In this document: positions 7,023 to 14,175 of the stretch, piece by piece
Position numbering within the stretch: the stretch's first letter is position 1
Layout of the letters: every line of letters begins with the position of its first letter
Origin: JBEKDJ01 sp050014415
GTDB lineage: Bacteria > Desulfobacterota > BSN033 > UBA1163
Length of the DNA: 18,345 bases
Reading direction: 5' to 3'
Assembly (NCBI GenBank): GCA_050014415.1
Contig: JBEKDJ010000063.1
Location: forward strand, 1 to 18,345
Notes under the pieces: model-generated
Seen by the model: only the letters and a program-made list of their open reading frames with translations
The model's database searches: none
Told to the model about the DNA's origin: nothing
Made by a program: the position numbers and the translations under genes

Positions 7023-7751
7023 TCATGATATATCCTCGACGATTTTTTGGACCGCTTCGAGGGGATCTTTCGCTTCTTTGATAGGTCGTCCAATCACCAG
7101 ATAGTTGGCCCCTGCAGCGATAGCCTCCTTCGGGGACATGGTCCGTTTTTGATCGTCTTTCTTTTCGGATGGAGAACGAATGCCTGGAGTGACGATCAAG
7201 AACTTCTCTCCACATCTTTGCCGGATCAAGCTAATTTCCTGAGGAGAGGCTATCACTCCATCTGCTCCTGCCTTCATCGATAGAAGGGCGAGGCGCCCCA
7301 CTTCCTCCCGAACGGGACCTTGAATTCCCACTTCTTCCATACTCTCCTCGTCCATGCTGGTGAGGATGGTGACGGCCAGGATGAGCGGCCTGGCAATGCC
7401 AAGCTCTTTGGCCGTCGTTCTGGAGGCTTCAACGGTTTTTTTCATCATTGCCAATCCTCCCAAGGCATGGAGGTTGAACATCGCCACTTCCAGTTTCGTA
7501 GCCTCTTCGCCAGCCTTCGCAACCGTATTTGGAATGTCATGGTATTTCAGGTCCAGAAAAACCTTCTGGCCTTTTTTCCGGATCATATCGACGACCTTGG
7601 GTCCGGAACGGGTAAAGAGCTGTTTCCCGACTTTGAAGATCCCTACACGATCTTTGAGTAGGTTCACCCATTGTTGAGCCTCTGTGAAATGTTCCACATC
7701 AAGAGCAAAGATGATCTTGTCTTTAGGATCGTTCGGGGTCGCGTGGGTCAT
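7023..7751 (-). CDS. pyrF: orotidine-5'-phosphate decarboxylase
   Basis: A TIM-barrel enzyme of the last step of UMP synthesis (OMP to UMP plus CO2), cytoplasmic. Counted from the ATG at 7751: IIFALDVE (Asp18), IFKVGKQLF (Lys40), and the signature FLDLKYHDIPNT with Asp67-x-Lys69 and Asp72, together the catalytic Asp/Lys network. TPGIRSP and the terminal YLVIGRPI phosphate-binding loop follow. It is full-length (242 residues). A TTG three bases upstream (7754) would give one extra residue; GGAG at 7765-7762 is spaced 10 bases from the ATG and 7 from the TTG, so either start is possible. It is the first gene of the pyrF-rlmB-HAD operon behind the promoter at 7782-7811. Confidence 0.96.
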   Translation of the reverse strand: MTHATPNDPKDKIIFALDVEHFTEAQQWVNLLKDRVGIFKVGKQLFTRSGPKVVDMIRKKGQKVFLDLKYHDIPNTVAKAGEEATKLEVAMFNLHALGGLAMMKKTVEASRTTAKELGIARPLILAVTILTSMDEESMEEVGIQGPVREEVGRLALLSMKAGADGVIASPQEISLIRQRCGEKFLIVTPGIRSPSEKKDDQKRTMSPKEAIAAGANYLVIGRPIKEAKDPLEAVQKIVEDIS

Positions 7752-7781
7752 CAAAAAAACACTCCATTTCCTTTAGAACCT

Positions 7782-7811
7782 ATCATATAAAGATTGTTAA
7801 GATTCTGTCAA
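7782..7811 (-). promoter_or_regulatory. sigma70-type promoter of pyrF
   Basis: On the minus strand a perfect -35 TTGACA (7811-7806), an 18-base spacer and -10 TATGAT (7787-7782, 5/6 match) end about 30 bases before the pyrF start. This leaves a short leader that carries the GGAG ribosome site. Confidence 0.65.
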
Positions 7812-7900
7812 TGAATAATTTAGGTTTTTTCGTAGGCGAGAGTTCTTTAGACCTCTTTACAAAGGTTATTGTCGTTTGATATAAAGAAGGAACTGAAGCT

Positions 7901-8164
7901 TTGAAGAAGAAACAAGGGATGGAAGAGAGAGAGATCCGAGAGGAGAACCGAAAGATCCGCTTCCTGCGATTCTTGGTTGATTTCTCCATCTTGTCGATCC
8001 AAGAGAGCGACGTGTCGTTTGAAGAGGCCCTGAAAACGGTGGAAGACGTAAAACGGGTTGCCTGCAACCTTTTCCCCGGAAAAGAAGAGACATTTGAATT
8101 GATCTATCGGCCTCGGTTTCTGCGGGTCATTTACGAAAGGTTTGGTTTGCAATCTACCATCTGA
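7901..8164 (+). CDS. small conserved hypothetical protein (87 aa)
   Basis: A charged, helical cytoplasmic protein of unknown function. After a Lys/Glu-rich N-terminus come FLRFLVDFSILSI, EALKTVEDVKRVACNLFPGK and a terminal FELIYRPRFLRVIYERFG. The amphipathic, well-ordered C-terminal half and normal codon use suggest a real gene. The chosen start is TTG 7901 with AGAAGG (7885-7890) about 10 bases upstream. An ATG at 7919 (residue 7) with AAGGG touching it is the alternative. It is divergent from pyrF with 146 bases between, so the two may share a regulatory region. I do not recognise a family and infer no function. Confidence 0.6.
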   Translation: MKKKQGMEEREIREENRKIRFLRFLVDFSILSIQESDVSFEEALKTVEDVKRVACNLFPGKEETFELIYRPRFLRVIYERFGLQSTI

Positions 8165-8195
8165 AATTTCAAATCTTCAATCCAAAATCTTAAAT

Positions 8196-8324
8196 CTAAA
8201 ATGTGTTCATTTTCATTTCCTCAGCAATCATCTTTTTAACTTCTGATACCACCTCCTCCCTCTTCACAAGAGTGATTTCCCCTGTTCTCCTTTTTTTGAT
8301 TTCCATGAGGCCCTTCTATAAGCG
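8196..8324 (-). pseudogene. relic of a proS 3' end (ProRS C-terminal fragment)
   Basis: On the minus strand the codons from 8315 to 8199 read KGLMEIKKRRTGEITLVKR, then EEVVSEVKKMIA and a short extra tail before TAG (8198-8196). The intact proS in this window ends KGLVEIRKRRTGEIILVKR, then EEAISKVQEMIK. At the DNA level about 95 bases align to 10105-10200 with roughly 17 differences and no gap, by eye. Similarity stops abruptly upstream near 8324, and an in-frame TAG (8318-8316) replaces the Arg codon before Lys-Gly-Leu. There is no start codon or ribosome site, so this is a dead fragment. Its orientation matches the true proS, which ends about 1.8 kb away. Confidence 0.8.
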
Positions 8325-8358
8325 AAATCGGTTGACCTTTTTCGATTATTGACTCTAC

Positions 8359-8709
8359 TTATTCAAGTGTAACCGATCCAACGCGAAAATCTACCAAAGC
8401 CCTTGGCCTCCCAAAAAGTCCAGACCCAGAACCCCATCAACTGTGGCACTTGGTGGCATATTATGACGAAGAACTGGGAAATCTCGACGTTTTTTCTTAA
8501 ATGCTTCAATCCTTTCGATAATAACTCGTGGAACAAATTCGACTCCGCTTCCAGTAGTCATCCGGATCCGCTCCGAAATAATAGCAGGATCGCATCCTAA
8601 AAATACCACTCTGTCCCAGCCAGCCACGGAACCAGTGGCCCCCGCATCAAGCGCCAGTCGCACTACGGTGTCCCTCCATGAGGCCCTATAGCCTCGTTGG
8701 AACAATCAT
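8359..8709 (-). pseudogene. retropepsin-like aspartic protease, frameshifted pseudogene
   Basis: From ATG 8709 (GAAGG about 5 bases upstream) the sensible reading is MIVPTRL, then GPHGG, then TVVRLALDAGAT...GYDP-like...TGSGVEFVPRV...FPVLRHNMPPSATVDG, VLGLDFLGGQG, and VDFRVGSVTLE with TAA at 8361-8359. That is the order of small bacterial retropepsin-like proteins: the DTGAT active-site loop, the PPS...GLLGLDFL segment and the DFR terminus. Joining the pieces needs three frame changes, each explained by loss of one base (near 8689, 8675 and 8412). The catalytic motif reads DAG instead of DTG. An open frame of 104 codons (8391-8705) survives in the middle but lacks both true ends. It lies 29 bases after the DUF5678-like pseudogene, with which it would have formed an operon. 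Confidence 0.8.
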
Positions 8710-8738
8710 TAGACCTTCATTCTTGTCAAAAGAGAGGC

Positions 8739-8963
8739 TCATAAGACAACAACCATTTCTTCGGGCACACGCCCTGTAAACAATATTGCCGAATGTTTAG
8801 GCCTTAATTCTCTTGCTTTTCGGTTTATTTCATCCCTATTTTTGCTATGCCAAAGAACCTTGCCACTTTTTACTTCCAATGTTTCAGTTGTCTCTGGGTC
8901 CTCAATAAGAATCCACTCCGATGGAAACTGGGATTAGATTTCCGATATTGTCAGAAAATCCAT
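8739..8963 (-). pseudogene. small DUF5678-like partner of the retropepsin gene, nonsense-mutated
   Basis: A perfect AGGAGG (8978-8973) precedes an ATG (8963) by 9 bases. The frame reads MDFLTISEI, a TAA stop at codon 10 (8936-8934), then SQFPSEWILIEDPETTETLE, VKSGKVLWHSKNRDEINRKA and RELRPKHSAILFTGRVPEEM, ending VVVL with TGA at 8741-8739. No frameshift is needed; one base change in a sense codon explains the stop. Proteins of this kind (W-hydrophobic-acidic core, KVLWHS, ILFTGRVPEE) are small, resemble DUF5678, and commonly sit just before retropepsin-like genes; that recollection is not checked here. No good restart codon follows the stop, so the gene is taken as dead. Confidence 0.75.
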
Positions 8964-9084
8964 ATTGGACTACCTCCTATAGAAGATTTGAATCAATTGC
9001 CGCAATCCTATCATTTTGAAAAAAAATCCCATGAAACCACCCTTTTGTCAATGATTTCTTCTTACTTTAACAGAGCGGTAAGAC

Positions 9085-9921
9085 TTATTTAGAATCGATG
9101 CCATAAAACATCCTTACCACTTTCTCTTTAAGCTGAGAAGACATAAATGGGGTGAGGATTGGGGTTAGACTTGTTAAAAAATCTGCAGCTGTATAAAAGG
9201 CCTTCGGGTTTTTCTTTTTCAAAATCCGGTAAATCAATTTGGCCACTAAGATAGGCTTGGGAGCCGCTACCATGTTCTTTTCAATGGTTTTCCAGCAAGG
9301 CTTGGACCATTTCGTATACGGCGAATTCTCCGGCATGGTCAAGAGTGTGGCATCATTGAATTCGGTAGCGATGTCTCCTGGCCGCACAGCTGAGACCTTG
9401 ATATTGAAGTTTCGAAGTTCCTGCCGCAGCCCCTCCGTAAAGGCCTCCACCGCATATTTAGCAGCCGAATAATGAACCTGATAAGGTATCGCCAGAATTC
9501 CAGCCATGGAACTTATGAGAACGATTTTGCCCGAGCGACGTTCGCGCATTCCAGGCAAGACCGCCCGTAAAGTACGTAGATAACCAAATACGTTGGTGTC
9601 AAACTGAGAAAATACTTGATCTATCGGCGTCTCTTCAATCGAACCATAGATCCCTATGCCCGCATTACATACCAGGCCATCGATGCCACCTGCCTTGGCC
9701 TCTACTTGTTTTACCGCCCGCTCCACAGAATCTTCCTTGGTCACATCCATTTCAACCCATTGCAGGCAATCCCCACAGCGCTGCTTAGCGGCCTGAACAG
9801 CGGCTGCGCGCTTTTCAAGCGAGCGAGTAGTTCCGAAAACCTGGAACCCTTTCTGTACAAGATATTCAGCCGTTGCCAATCCTATTCCCGAAGATGCTCC
9901 AGTGATTAGGACAGTATGCAT
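9085..9921 (-). CDS. short-chain dehydrogenase/reductase (classical SDR)
   Basis: A 278-residue NAD(P)-dependent oxidoreductase. VLITGASSGIGLA (4-16) is the dinucleotide-binding loop and NAG is at 86-88. The catalytic residues are Asn110, Ser138, Tyr151 and Lys155 (YSAAK), and PGDIATEF follows. After the Rossmann core, a 60-residue amphipathic tail with KPILVAKLIYRILKKKNPK resembles SDRs acting on lipophilic substrates (17-beta-hydroxysteroid/retinol type), so a lipid-like substrate is a guess. Start: AAGGAGGT lies about 6 bases before the ATG. It lies between the intact proS (178 bases away; the gap 9922-10099 has only small inverted repeats such as GCAGG/CCTGC at 10042-10058) and the pseudogene cluster. 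The whole stretch is bracketed by the true proS end and its relic. Confidence 0.92.
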   Translation of the reverse strand: MHTVLITGASSGIGLATAEYLVQKGFQVFGTTRSLEKRAAAVQAAKQRCGDCLQWVEMDVTKEDSVERAVKQVEAKAGGIDGLVCNAGIGIYGSIEETPIDQVFSQFDTNVFGYLRTLRAVLPGMRERRSGKIVLISSMAGILAIPYQVHYSAAKYAVEAFTEGLRQELRNFNIKVSAVRPGDIATEFNDATLLTMPENSPYTKWSKPCWKTIEKNMVAAPKPILVAKLIYRILKKKNPKAFYTAADFLTSLTPILTPFMSSQLKEKVVRMFYGIDSK

Positions 9922-10099
9922 TGTTTACCTCCTTAGCAAAATATCTTTCCCACAATTATGTCAAACATCCGAGCTTACTTAGGACTTATCACCTCCTCCT
10001 AACTCGGATATCACTATCCAGGTAAATAGGCAATTCCTGGAGCAGGACTTCCACCTGCAAGATAAACATTAAGGGCTGCAAAAAGATTTGGTCCTCAAT

Positions 10100-11806
10100 T
10101 TACTTAATCATCTCTTGCACTTTTGATATTGCCTCCTCCCTCTTGACCAGAATGATTTCTCCTGTTCTCCTTTTTCTGATTTCCACCAGGCCTTTCCTTA
10201 GATTCTTTTCACCTAGGGTCACTCTGAGTGGAATCCCGATAAGATCGGCATCTTTGAATTTTACTCCAGGGCTTTCCTCTCGATCGTCGTATAAGACCTC
10301 GTCCTTTTCATCCAATAGCTTTTGATAGAGTTCTTCTGCCGTTTCCCTTAAGACATCAATCTTCATATTAACAGGCAGGATCAGGACGCGAAAAGGAGCG
10401 ATGGGCATTGGGAAGATCATTCCATTCTCATCGTAAGACTGTTCAATGGCCGCTGCCACAGTCCTTCCCACGCCAATTCCATAACATCCCATGACAATCG
10501 CTTTCTCTTCTCCCTGGTCATCTAAGAAGGTGGCACCCATGGGCTGACTGTATTTGGTTCCCAGCTTAAAGGTGTGACCGACCTCGATCCCCTTGTCAGT
10601 CCTTGTCTCTTTTCCACAGAGAGGGCAGAGATCCCCTGGAGAAAACCTTCGGATGTCTGCGAACTGGGAAACCCGAAAATCTCGTTCGATGCTCACGCCG
10701 ATGAAGTGGGTGTCCCTTTCGTTGGCGCCAGTGATAAAATTAACCATCCTCTGAATGTCAGGATCACCGATGATTGGAATGGAGAGGCCGACCGGACCGG
10801 CGAATCCTTTTGGCGCATGGGTGATCTCCTCGACCCTCTCATCTCCTGCCAGTTGAAGTGTTTCGGCACCCAGAAGGGTTGTTAACTTTCTTTCACTGAC
10901 CTCGTGGTCGCCTCGAACCAGCGCGGCAACTGGACCTTTGTCTGTCTCGAAAATGAGGGTTTTGACCAAATCCTGCGGTGAAATGCGGAGAAATTCAGTG
11001 ACCTCTTCCACGGTACGCTTCTCCGGGGTATGCACCTTCTGAAGGGGCTTTATGGTGATGTCTCGGGCGCTAGACCTTGTGCCTGCTCTTCTGAAGTCCG
11101 CTTTCTCAATATTCGCCGCGTAGCTACAGTGGGTGCAGCTCACAATGGTTTCTTCACCGGTTTCTGCGAGGACCATGAATTCATGAGAAAAAGAGCCGCC
11201 GATCAATCCTGTTTCTGCCTCTACGGCCTTAAATCTAAGTCCACAACGAGTGAAGATACGCGAGTAGACTTCGATCATTTTTTGATAACTTCTGTCAGCG
11301 GCCTCCTCATCCACATCAAAACTGTAGGCGTCCTTCATGATGAATTCTCGAGCTCGCATCACACCGAAGCGGGGTCGGATCTCATCCCTGAATTTGGTCT
11401 GGATCTGATAGAGGTTGAGCGGCATCTGACGATAGGATCGGATCTCCTTCCTGGCAAGGTCCGTGATGACCTCCTCATGAGTTGGTCCCAAGCAACAGTC
11501 TCGGTTGTGGCGATCCTTAAACCTCGCGAGCTCCTTGCCGTAATCTTCCCAACGATGGCTTTCCTGCCAGAGTTCTGCCGGCTGAACAAATGGGAGCAGC
11601 ACCTCGATCGCCCCGGCTCGGTTCATCTCCTCGCGGATGATTTCCTCTACCTTTCGAATGGATCGCAGGCCAAGGGGAAGGTAGGAGTAGATGCCCGAGG
11701 TCAGCTTTCGAATCATCCCTGCCCGAAACATGAGCTGATGGCTGGGAACCTCTGCTTCAGAGGGTGTTTCCTTAAGGGTAGGAAGAAGATACTGTGAATA
11801 TCGCAT
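10100..11806 (-). CDS. proS: proline--tRNA ligase (bacterial type, with editing domain)
   Basis: A 568-residue class II aminoacyl-tRNA synthetase charging tRNA-Pro in the cytoplasm. In order: N-terminal catalytic half with class II motif 2 (FRDEIRPRFGVMRAREF), the inserted YbaK-like editing domain (about 225-400, with VKTLIFETDKGPVAALVRGD) that clears mischarged Ala-tRNA, motif 3 (GCYGIGVGRTVAAAIEQ), and the anticodon-binding domain ending in EIRKRRTGEIILVKREE. The length matches the bacterial form with the insertion. GAGGAGGAA about 4 bases before the ATG sets the start. The 294-base region upstream to the PAP2 gene is divergent. A diverged copy of its last ~32 codons lies at 8196-8324. Confidence 0.97.
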   Translation of the reverse strand: MRYSQYLLPTLKETPSEAEVPSHQLMFRAGMIRKLTSGIYSYLPLGLRSIRKVEEIIREEMNRAGAIEVLLPFVQPAELWQESHRWEDYGKELARFKDRHNRDCCLGPTHEEVITDLARKEIRSYRQMPLNLYQIQTKFRDEIRPRFGVMRAREFIMKDAYSFDVDEEAADRSYQKMIEVYSRIFTRCGLRFKAVEAETGLIGGSFSHEFMVLAETGEETIVSCTHCSYAANIEKADFRRAGTRSSARDITIKPLQKVHTPEKRTVEEVTEFLRISPQDLVKTLIFETDKGPVAALVRGDHEVSERKLTTLLGAETLQLAGDERVEEITHAPKGFAGPVGLSIPIIGDPDIQRMVNFITGANERDTHFIGVSIERDFRVSQFADIRRFSPGDLCPLCGKETRTDKGIEVGHTFKLGTKYSQPMGATFLDDQGEEKAIVMGCYGIGVGRTVAAAIEQSYDENGMIFPMPIAPFRVLILPVNMKIDVLRETAEELYQKLLDEKDEVLYDDREESPGVKFKDADLIGIPLRVTLGEKNLRKGLVEIRKRRTGEIILVKREEAISKVQEMIK

Positions 11807-11991
11807 TCCGATTCCTCCTCATGAAGACCGTTTGCATGCCTTCCCACCGAACTGCCAGCCTTTGGTCAAACGGCTATATTCAAGCAGGCGTTTCAGCACG
11901 TAGGCGTTTCCATGACACATGATTCGGGAAATAGTTGACTATTAAAAACAGCTCAGATCTTTGAGCTTGAGCGAAGACAGTTATTAAGCTC

Positions 11992-12020
11992 TTGATTTTT
12001 GTTCACCCTTGGAGTATAAC
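11992..12020 (+). promoter_or_regulatory. candidate promoter of the PAP2 gene
   Basis: TTGATT (11992-11997), a 17-base spacer and TATAAC (12015-12020, 5/6 match to the -10) lie about 80 bases before the PAP2 start. Slightly upstream a 6-bp hairpin AGCTCA/TGAGCT (11950-11967) and a duplicated AGGCGTTTC (11886-11894, 11902-11910) are the only other structure in the 294-base proS-PAP2 gap (11807-12100). Confidence 0.45.
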
Positions 12021-12100
12021 TTGCATCACCGAAGCGGATATACATTCAACAAACGATTGGAACTCAATAGATTCTGGACACGAAAAACGGTCATGGCCAC

Positions 12101-12982
12101 GTGGCTTTTCAAGCGATGAGACGACTTACTCCCGTCCAAGGGTTAACGCTTTTTTTCTTGATCGGTTTGATTCTCTTGGCCCTCATTTTCCGGGGCCAAA
12201 TCCCTCACTGGCATTCGCTGCTTCTTACTTACATCATCTTATTGGGTCTTCTCTTTCTATTGATTGCATCATCGAAACGAAAAGGGATGGTCAGGACGGC
12301 GACGTTCCTTCATCATTTCTCTCCCCTCCTGTTCGTCGTCCTCATCTATGAATCCTTCGGGAATCTGATCCAATATCTCCGTCCTGATATTGATCTATCG
12401 CTGATCCGGATCGATTTTTCCCTTTTTGGCATCCATCCCTCCGTCTGGATGGAGCGATGGATTGCTCCCTGGTTTACGGATATCCTGTCTATTGCTTACA
12501 TCAGTTATTATTTTCTTCCTGTCATTTTGATCGTTGTCCTTTATTTCAAGAATCAGATCACGGAATTTGATGAATCTGTGTTTGTTCTGCTTTTTGGTTA
12601 CTACATTTCGTTTATCGGATACATCCTTTTCCCTGCCATCGGCCCGCGTTACACGATGGCCCATCTTAACCTCGTGCCTTTAGAAGGTAGTTTCATCACC
12701 GATTTTGTCAGGGATGTTCTGAATACCTTGGAGCATAATAAGCGGGATTGCATGCCAAGCGGCCATACCCAGATCGTCCTGATCGTTTTATATCTGGCCT
12801 ATCGTTTCAAGAGAGTCATCTTCTACATCTATTTGCCCATTGTTTGTTGTCTCATTATCTCAACGATCTATTTGAGATACCATTATGTCGTTGATCTTTT
12901 CGTGGGCGCTCTATTAGCGGTAGGGTGCATGATCGCCGGGCCTCGACTTTATCATTACTGGAATGTGGAAGGCAGAAGGTAG
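12101..12982 (+). CDS. AUR1-like PAP2-superfamily membrane enzyme
   Basis: A 293-residue polytopic membrane protein with roughly six to eight hydrophobic segments (about 13-32, 38-57, 72-88, 128-149, 159-180, 223-236, 239-258, 262-280). Near the C-terminus it carries RDCMPSGHTQI (PSGH at 219-222) and STIYLRYHYVVD (Ser254, His261, Asp265). These match the second and third motifs of PAP2 phosphatases/phosphotransferases; the first is reduced to PAIGPR (178-183). The arrangement DIDLSLIRIDFSLFG-HPSVW plus GPR and RDCxPSGH is that of AUR1-like enzymes, whose eukaryotic and Bacteroides members move a phosphoinositol headgroup to ceramide. It converges with a ceramide-type operon, so a headgroup role there is attractive but inferred; lipid phosphatase activity is the alternative. 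The GTG start has no clear ribosome site; ATG 12116 is the alternative. Confidence 0.88.
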   Translation: MAFQAMRRLTPVQGLTLFFLIGLILLALIFRGQIPHWHSLLLTYIILLGLLFLLIASSKRKGMVRTATFLHHFSPLLFVVLIYESFGNLIQYLRPDIDLSLIRIDFSLFGIHPSVWMERWIAPWFTDILSIAYISYYFLPVILIVVLYFKNQITEFDESVFVLLFGYYISFIGYILFPAIGPRYTMAHLNLVPLEGSFITDFVRDVLNTLEHNKRDCMPSGHTQIVLIVLYLAYRFKRVIFYIYLPIVCCLIISTIYLRYHYVVDLFVGALLAVGCMIAGPRLYHYWNVEGRR

Positions 12983-13030
12983 AAATTGGTTAAGATTTTT
13001 CATTGCCACTTTCCACTCTCTGCTTTCCAC
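12965..13030. repeat. imperfect inverted repeat between convergent genes (possible bidirectional terminator)
   Basis: GTGGAAGGCAGAAGG (12965-12979) pairs with CTCTCTGCTTTCCAC (13016-13030) at 12 of 15 positions. It overlaps the end of the PAP2 gene and ends eight bases before the stop of the acyltransferase gene. CTTTCCACT is also repeated directly (13009-13017, 13023-13031). There is no long T-run, so the terminator role is uncertain. Confidence 0.4.
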
Positions 13031-13037
13031 TTTCCCA

Positions 13038-14165
13038 TTAGATAGGCATTTCGTAAATTCGATAGGTTTTGTAACGTTCTCCGCCCATCGCCTCAATGCC
13101 ATGCTGCATCAAAGGATTGCTCTCGAGAATCCATGAACATTCAGATTTGTCATAGCCCTTCTTGACTCCTCTCTTAAAAGTTTCCAAAAAGAGGAGGCCC
13201 TCTGCCCCTTTCTTTCGAAAGGATTGGTTTACCCCCAGAAGCATCACTCGAACCGTATGAATCTTTTTGGAATAATAGAGGAATTTGAGTGCACCCAGAA
13301 GGCCTACCTTCCCGTTCAAGTGCTTGAGGACTTCATTATAATCAGGGATGGAGACTGAGAACGCAACGGGCTCTTCCCCCGAGTATGCAAAGAGGACGAG
13401 ATCCGGGACGACCAATGGTTTCAGGAATTTTGCAACATCGTCCATCTCTTCGTCGGTCAGAGGAACAAACCCCCAATTCCTGCTCCAAGCATCATTATAG
13501 ATTTTCTTAACGATTTTCACCTCTTCATCAAAATGGCGAAGGTCGATGGACCGGATCCGGAGCCGAGGTTCCTTCTTCATCAACCGTTCGGTGATTCGGA
13601 TGAGCCGATCCTCTCGGAAAAAACTCTTTTCCAGCCGATAGGCATAAAGATCCATTGCCTTCTTCAATCCAAAGCCTTCCAACAGCGAAGAATAGTAGGG
13701 TGGGTTGTAAGTCATCATCAGACAAGGAGAAGCATTAAACCCATCAATCAACAAACCACATTCGTCGTTTGTCGATGGGTTCATCGGACCGGCCATCTGC
13801 TCCATTCCATGTTCCTTTAGCCAATCCCGCACCTTCGAAAGGAGAATTTCTGCAATCTGAGCATCGGAGATCGATTCAAAGAATCCGAAGAAACCGACCT
13901 TCTCCTGATGAAACTCAATGTAGTTGCGGTCAATAATACCCACAATTCTCCCGGCAAGCTGCTCCCCCTTCCGAGCCAAAAAGAGAACTAACTCCGCATG
14001 GGAACAGAAGGGGTTTTTTTCACTGAACTTTAGAAGATAATCCTTGATGAGCGGAGGAACCCAGTACCGATCTCCTTGATATATCTGCCAGGGGAATCGG
14101 ATGAAGGCCATGAGATCCTTCTGGTTCTTCACTTCTTCAACGTTGTGTTCTTGTCTTGTCATCAT
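13038..14165 (-). CDS. GNAT-fold N-acyltransferase, candidate bacterial ceramide synthase
   Basis: A 375-residue soluble protein. The N-terminal half has FIRFPWQIYQGDRYWVPPL (21-39), GRIVGIIDRNY (72-82), GFFGFFES (91-98) and GPMNPSTNDECGLLIDGF (126-143). The C-terminal half has a GNAT acyl-CoA-binding strand-turn (VMLLGVNQSFRKKGAEGLLF, with the R-x-x-G-x loop). This double-GNAT architecture is seen in large bacterial N-acyltransferases, and I read it as the bacterial ceramide synthase (bCerS) type reported from Caulobacter, which N-acylates 3-ketosphinganine. The main support is context: it starts 10 bases after the serine palmitoyltransferase-like gene and two genes after a CerR-like reductase. 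GAAGGAGG about 4 bases before the first of two tandem ATGs (7 before the second) sets the start. The exact acyl donor and acceptor are not provable from sequence. Confidence 0.75.
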   Translation of the reverse strand: MMTRQEHNVEEVKNQKDLMAFIRFPWQIYQGDRYWVPPLIKDYLLKFSEKNPFCSHAELVLFLARKGEQLAGRIVGIIDRNYIEFHQEKVGFFGFFESISDAQIAEILLSKVRDWLKEHGMEQMAGPMNPSTNDECGLLIDGFNASPCLMMTYNPPYYSSLLEGFGLKKAMDLYAYRLEKSFFREDRLIRITERLMKKEPRLRIRSIDLRHFDEEVKIVKKIYNDAWSRNWGFVPLTDEEMDDVAKFLKPLVVPDLVLFAYSGEEPVAFSVSIPDYNEVLKHLNGKVGLLGALKFLYYSKKIHTVRVMLLGVNQSFRKKGAEGLLFLETFKRGVKKGYDKSECSWILESNPLMQHGIEAMGGERYKTYRIYEMPI

Positions 14166-14175
14166 TCGGCCTCCT

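Noticed and set aside
6412..7661. Several plus-strand frames of 78-170 codons over rlmB and pyrF
   Set aside because: All are complements of strongly conserved enzyme motifs and lack ribosome sites.
7856..7885. TTTACA-18-TATAAA as promoter of the small gene at 7901
   Set aside because: Transcription from it would start after the AGAAGG ribosome site, so it conflicts with the preferred start codon. It would work only with the ATG at 7919.
8160..8205. AT-rich run of AAATCT-like words after the small gene, considered as a tandem repeat or CRISPR
   Set aside because: The words are irregular in length and spacing, with no repeat-spacer structure. It looks like ordinary spacer sequence and runs into the end of the proS relic.
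8847..9092. Plus-strand 81-codon frame
   Set aside because: It is antisense to the DUF5678-like pseudogene, which has a ribosome site and recognisable protein sequence. The plus frame has odd composition and no ribosome site.
11030..11797. Plus-strand 255-codon frame inside proS
   Set aside because: It is antisense to conserved catalytic motifs of proS. Cys/His/Leu-rich, low-meaning sequence is typical of a shadow frame.
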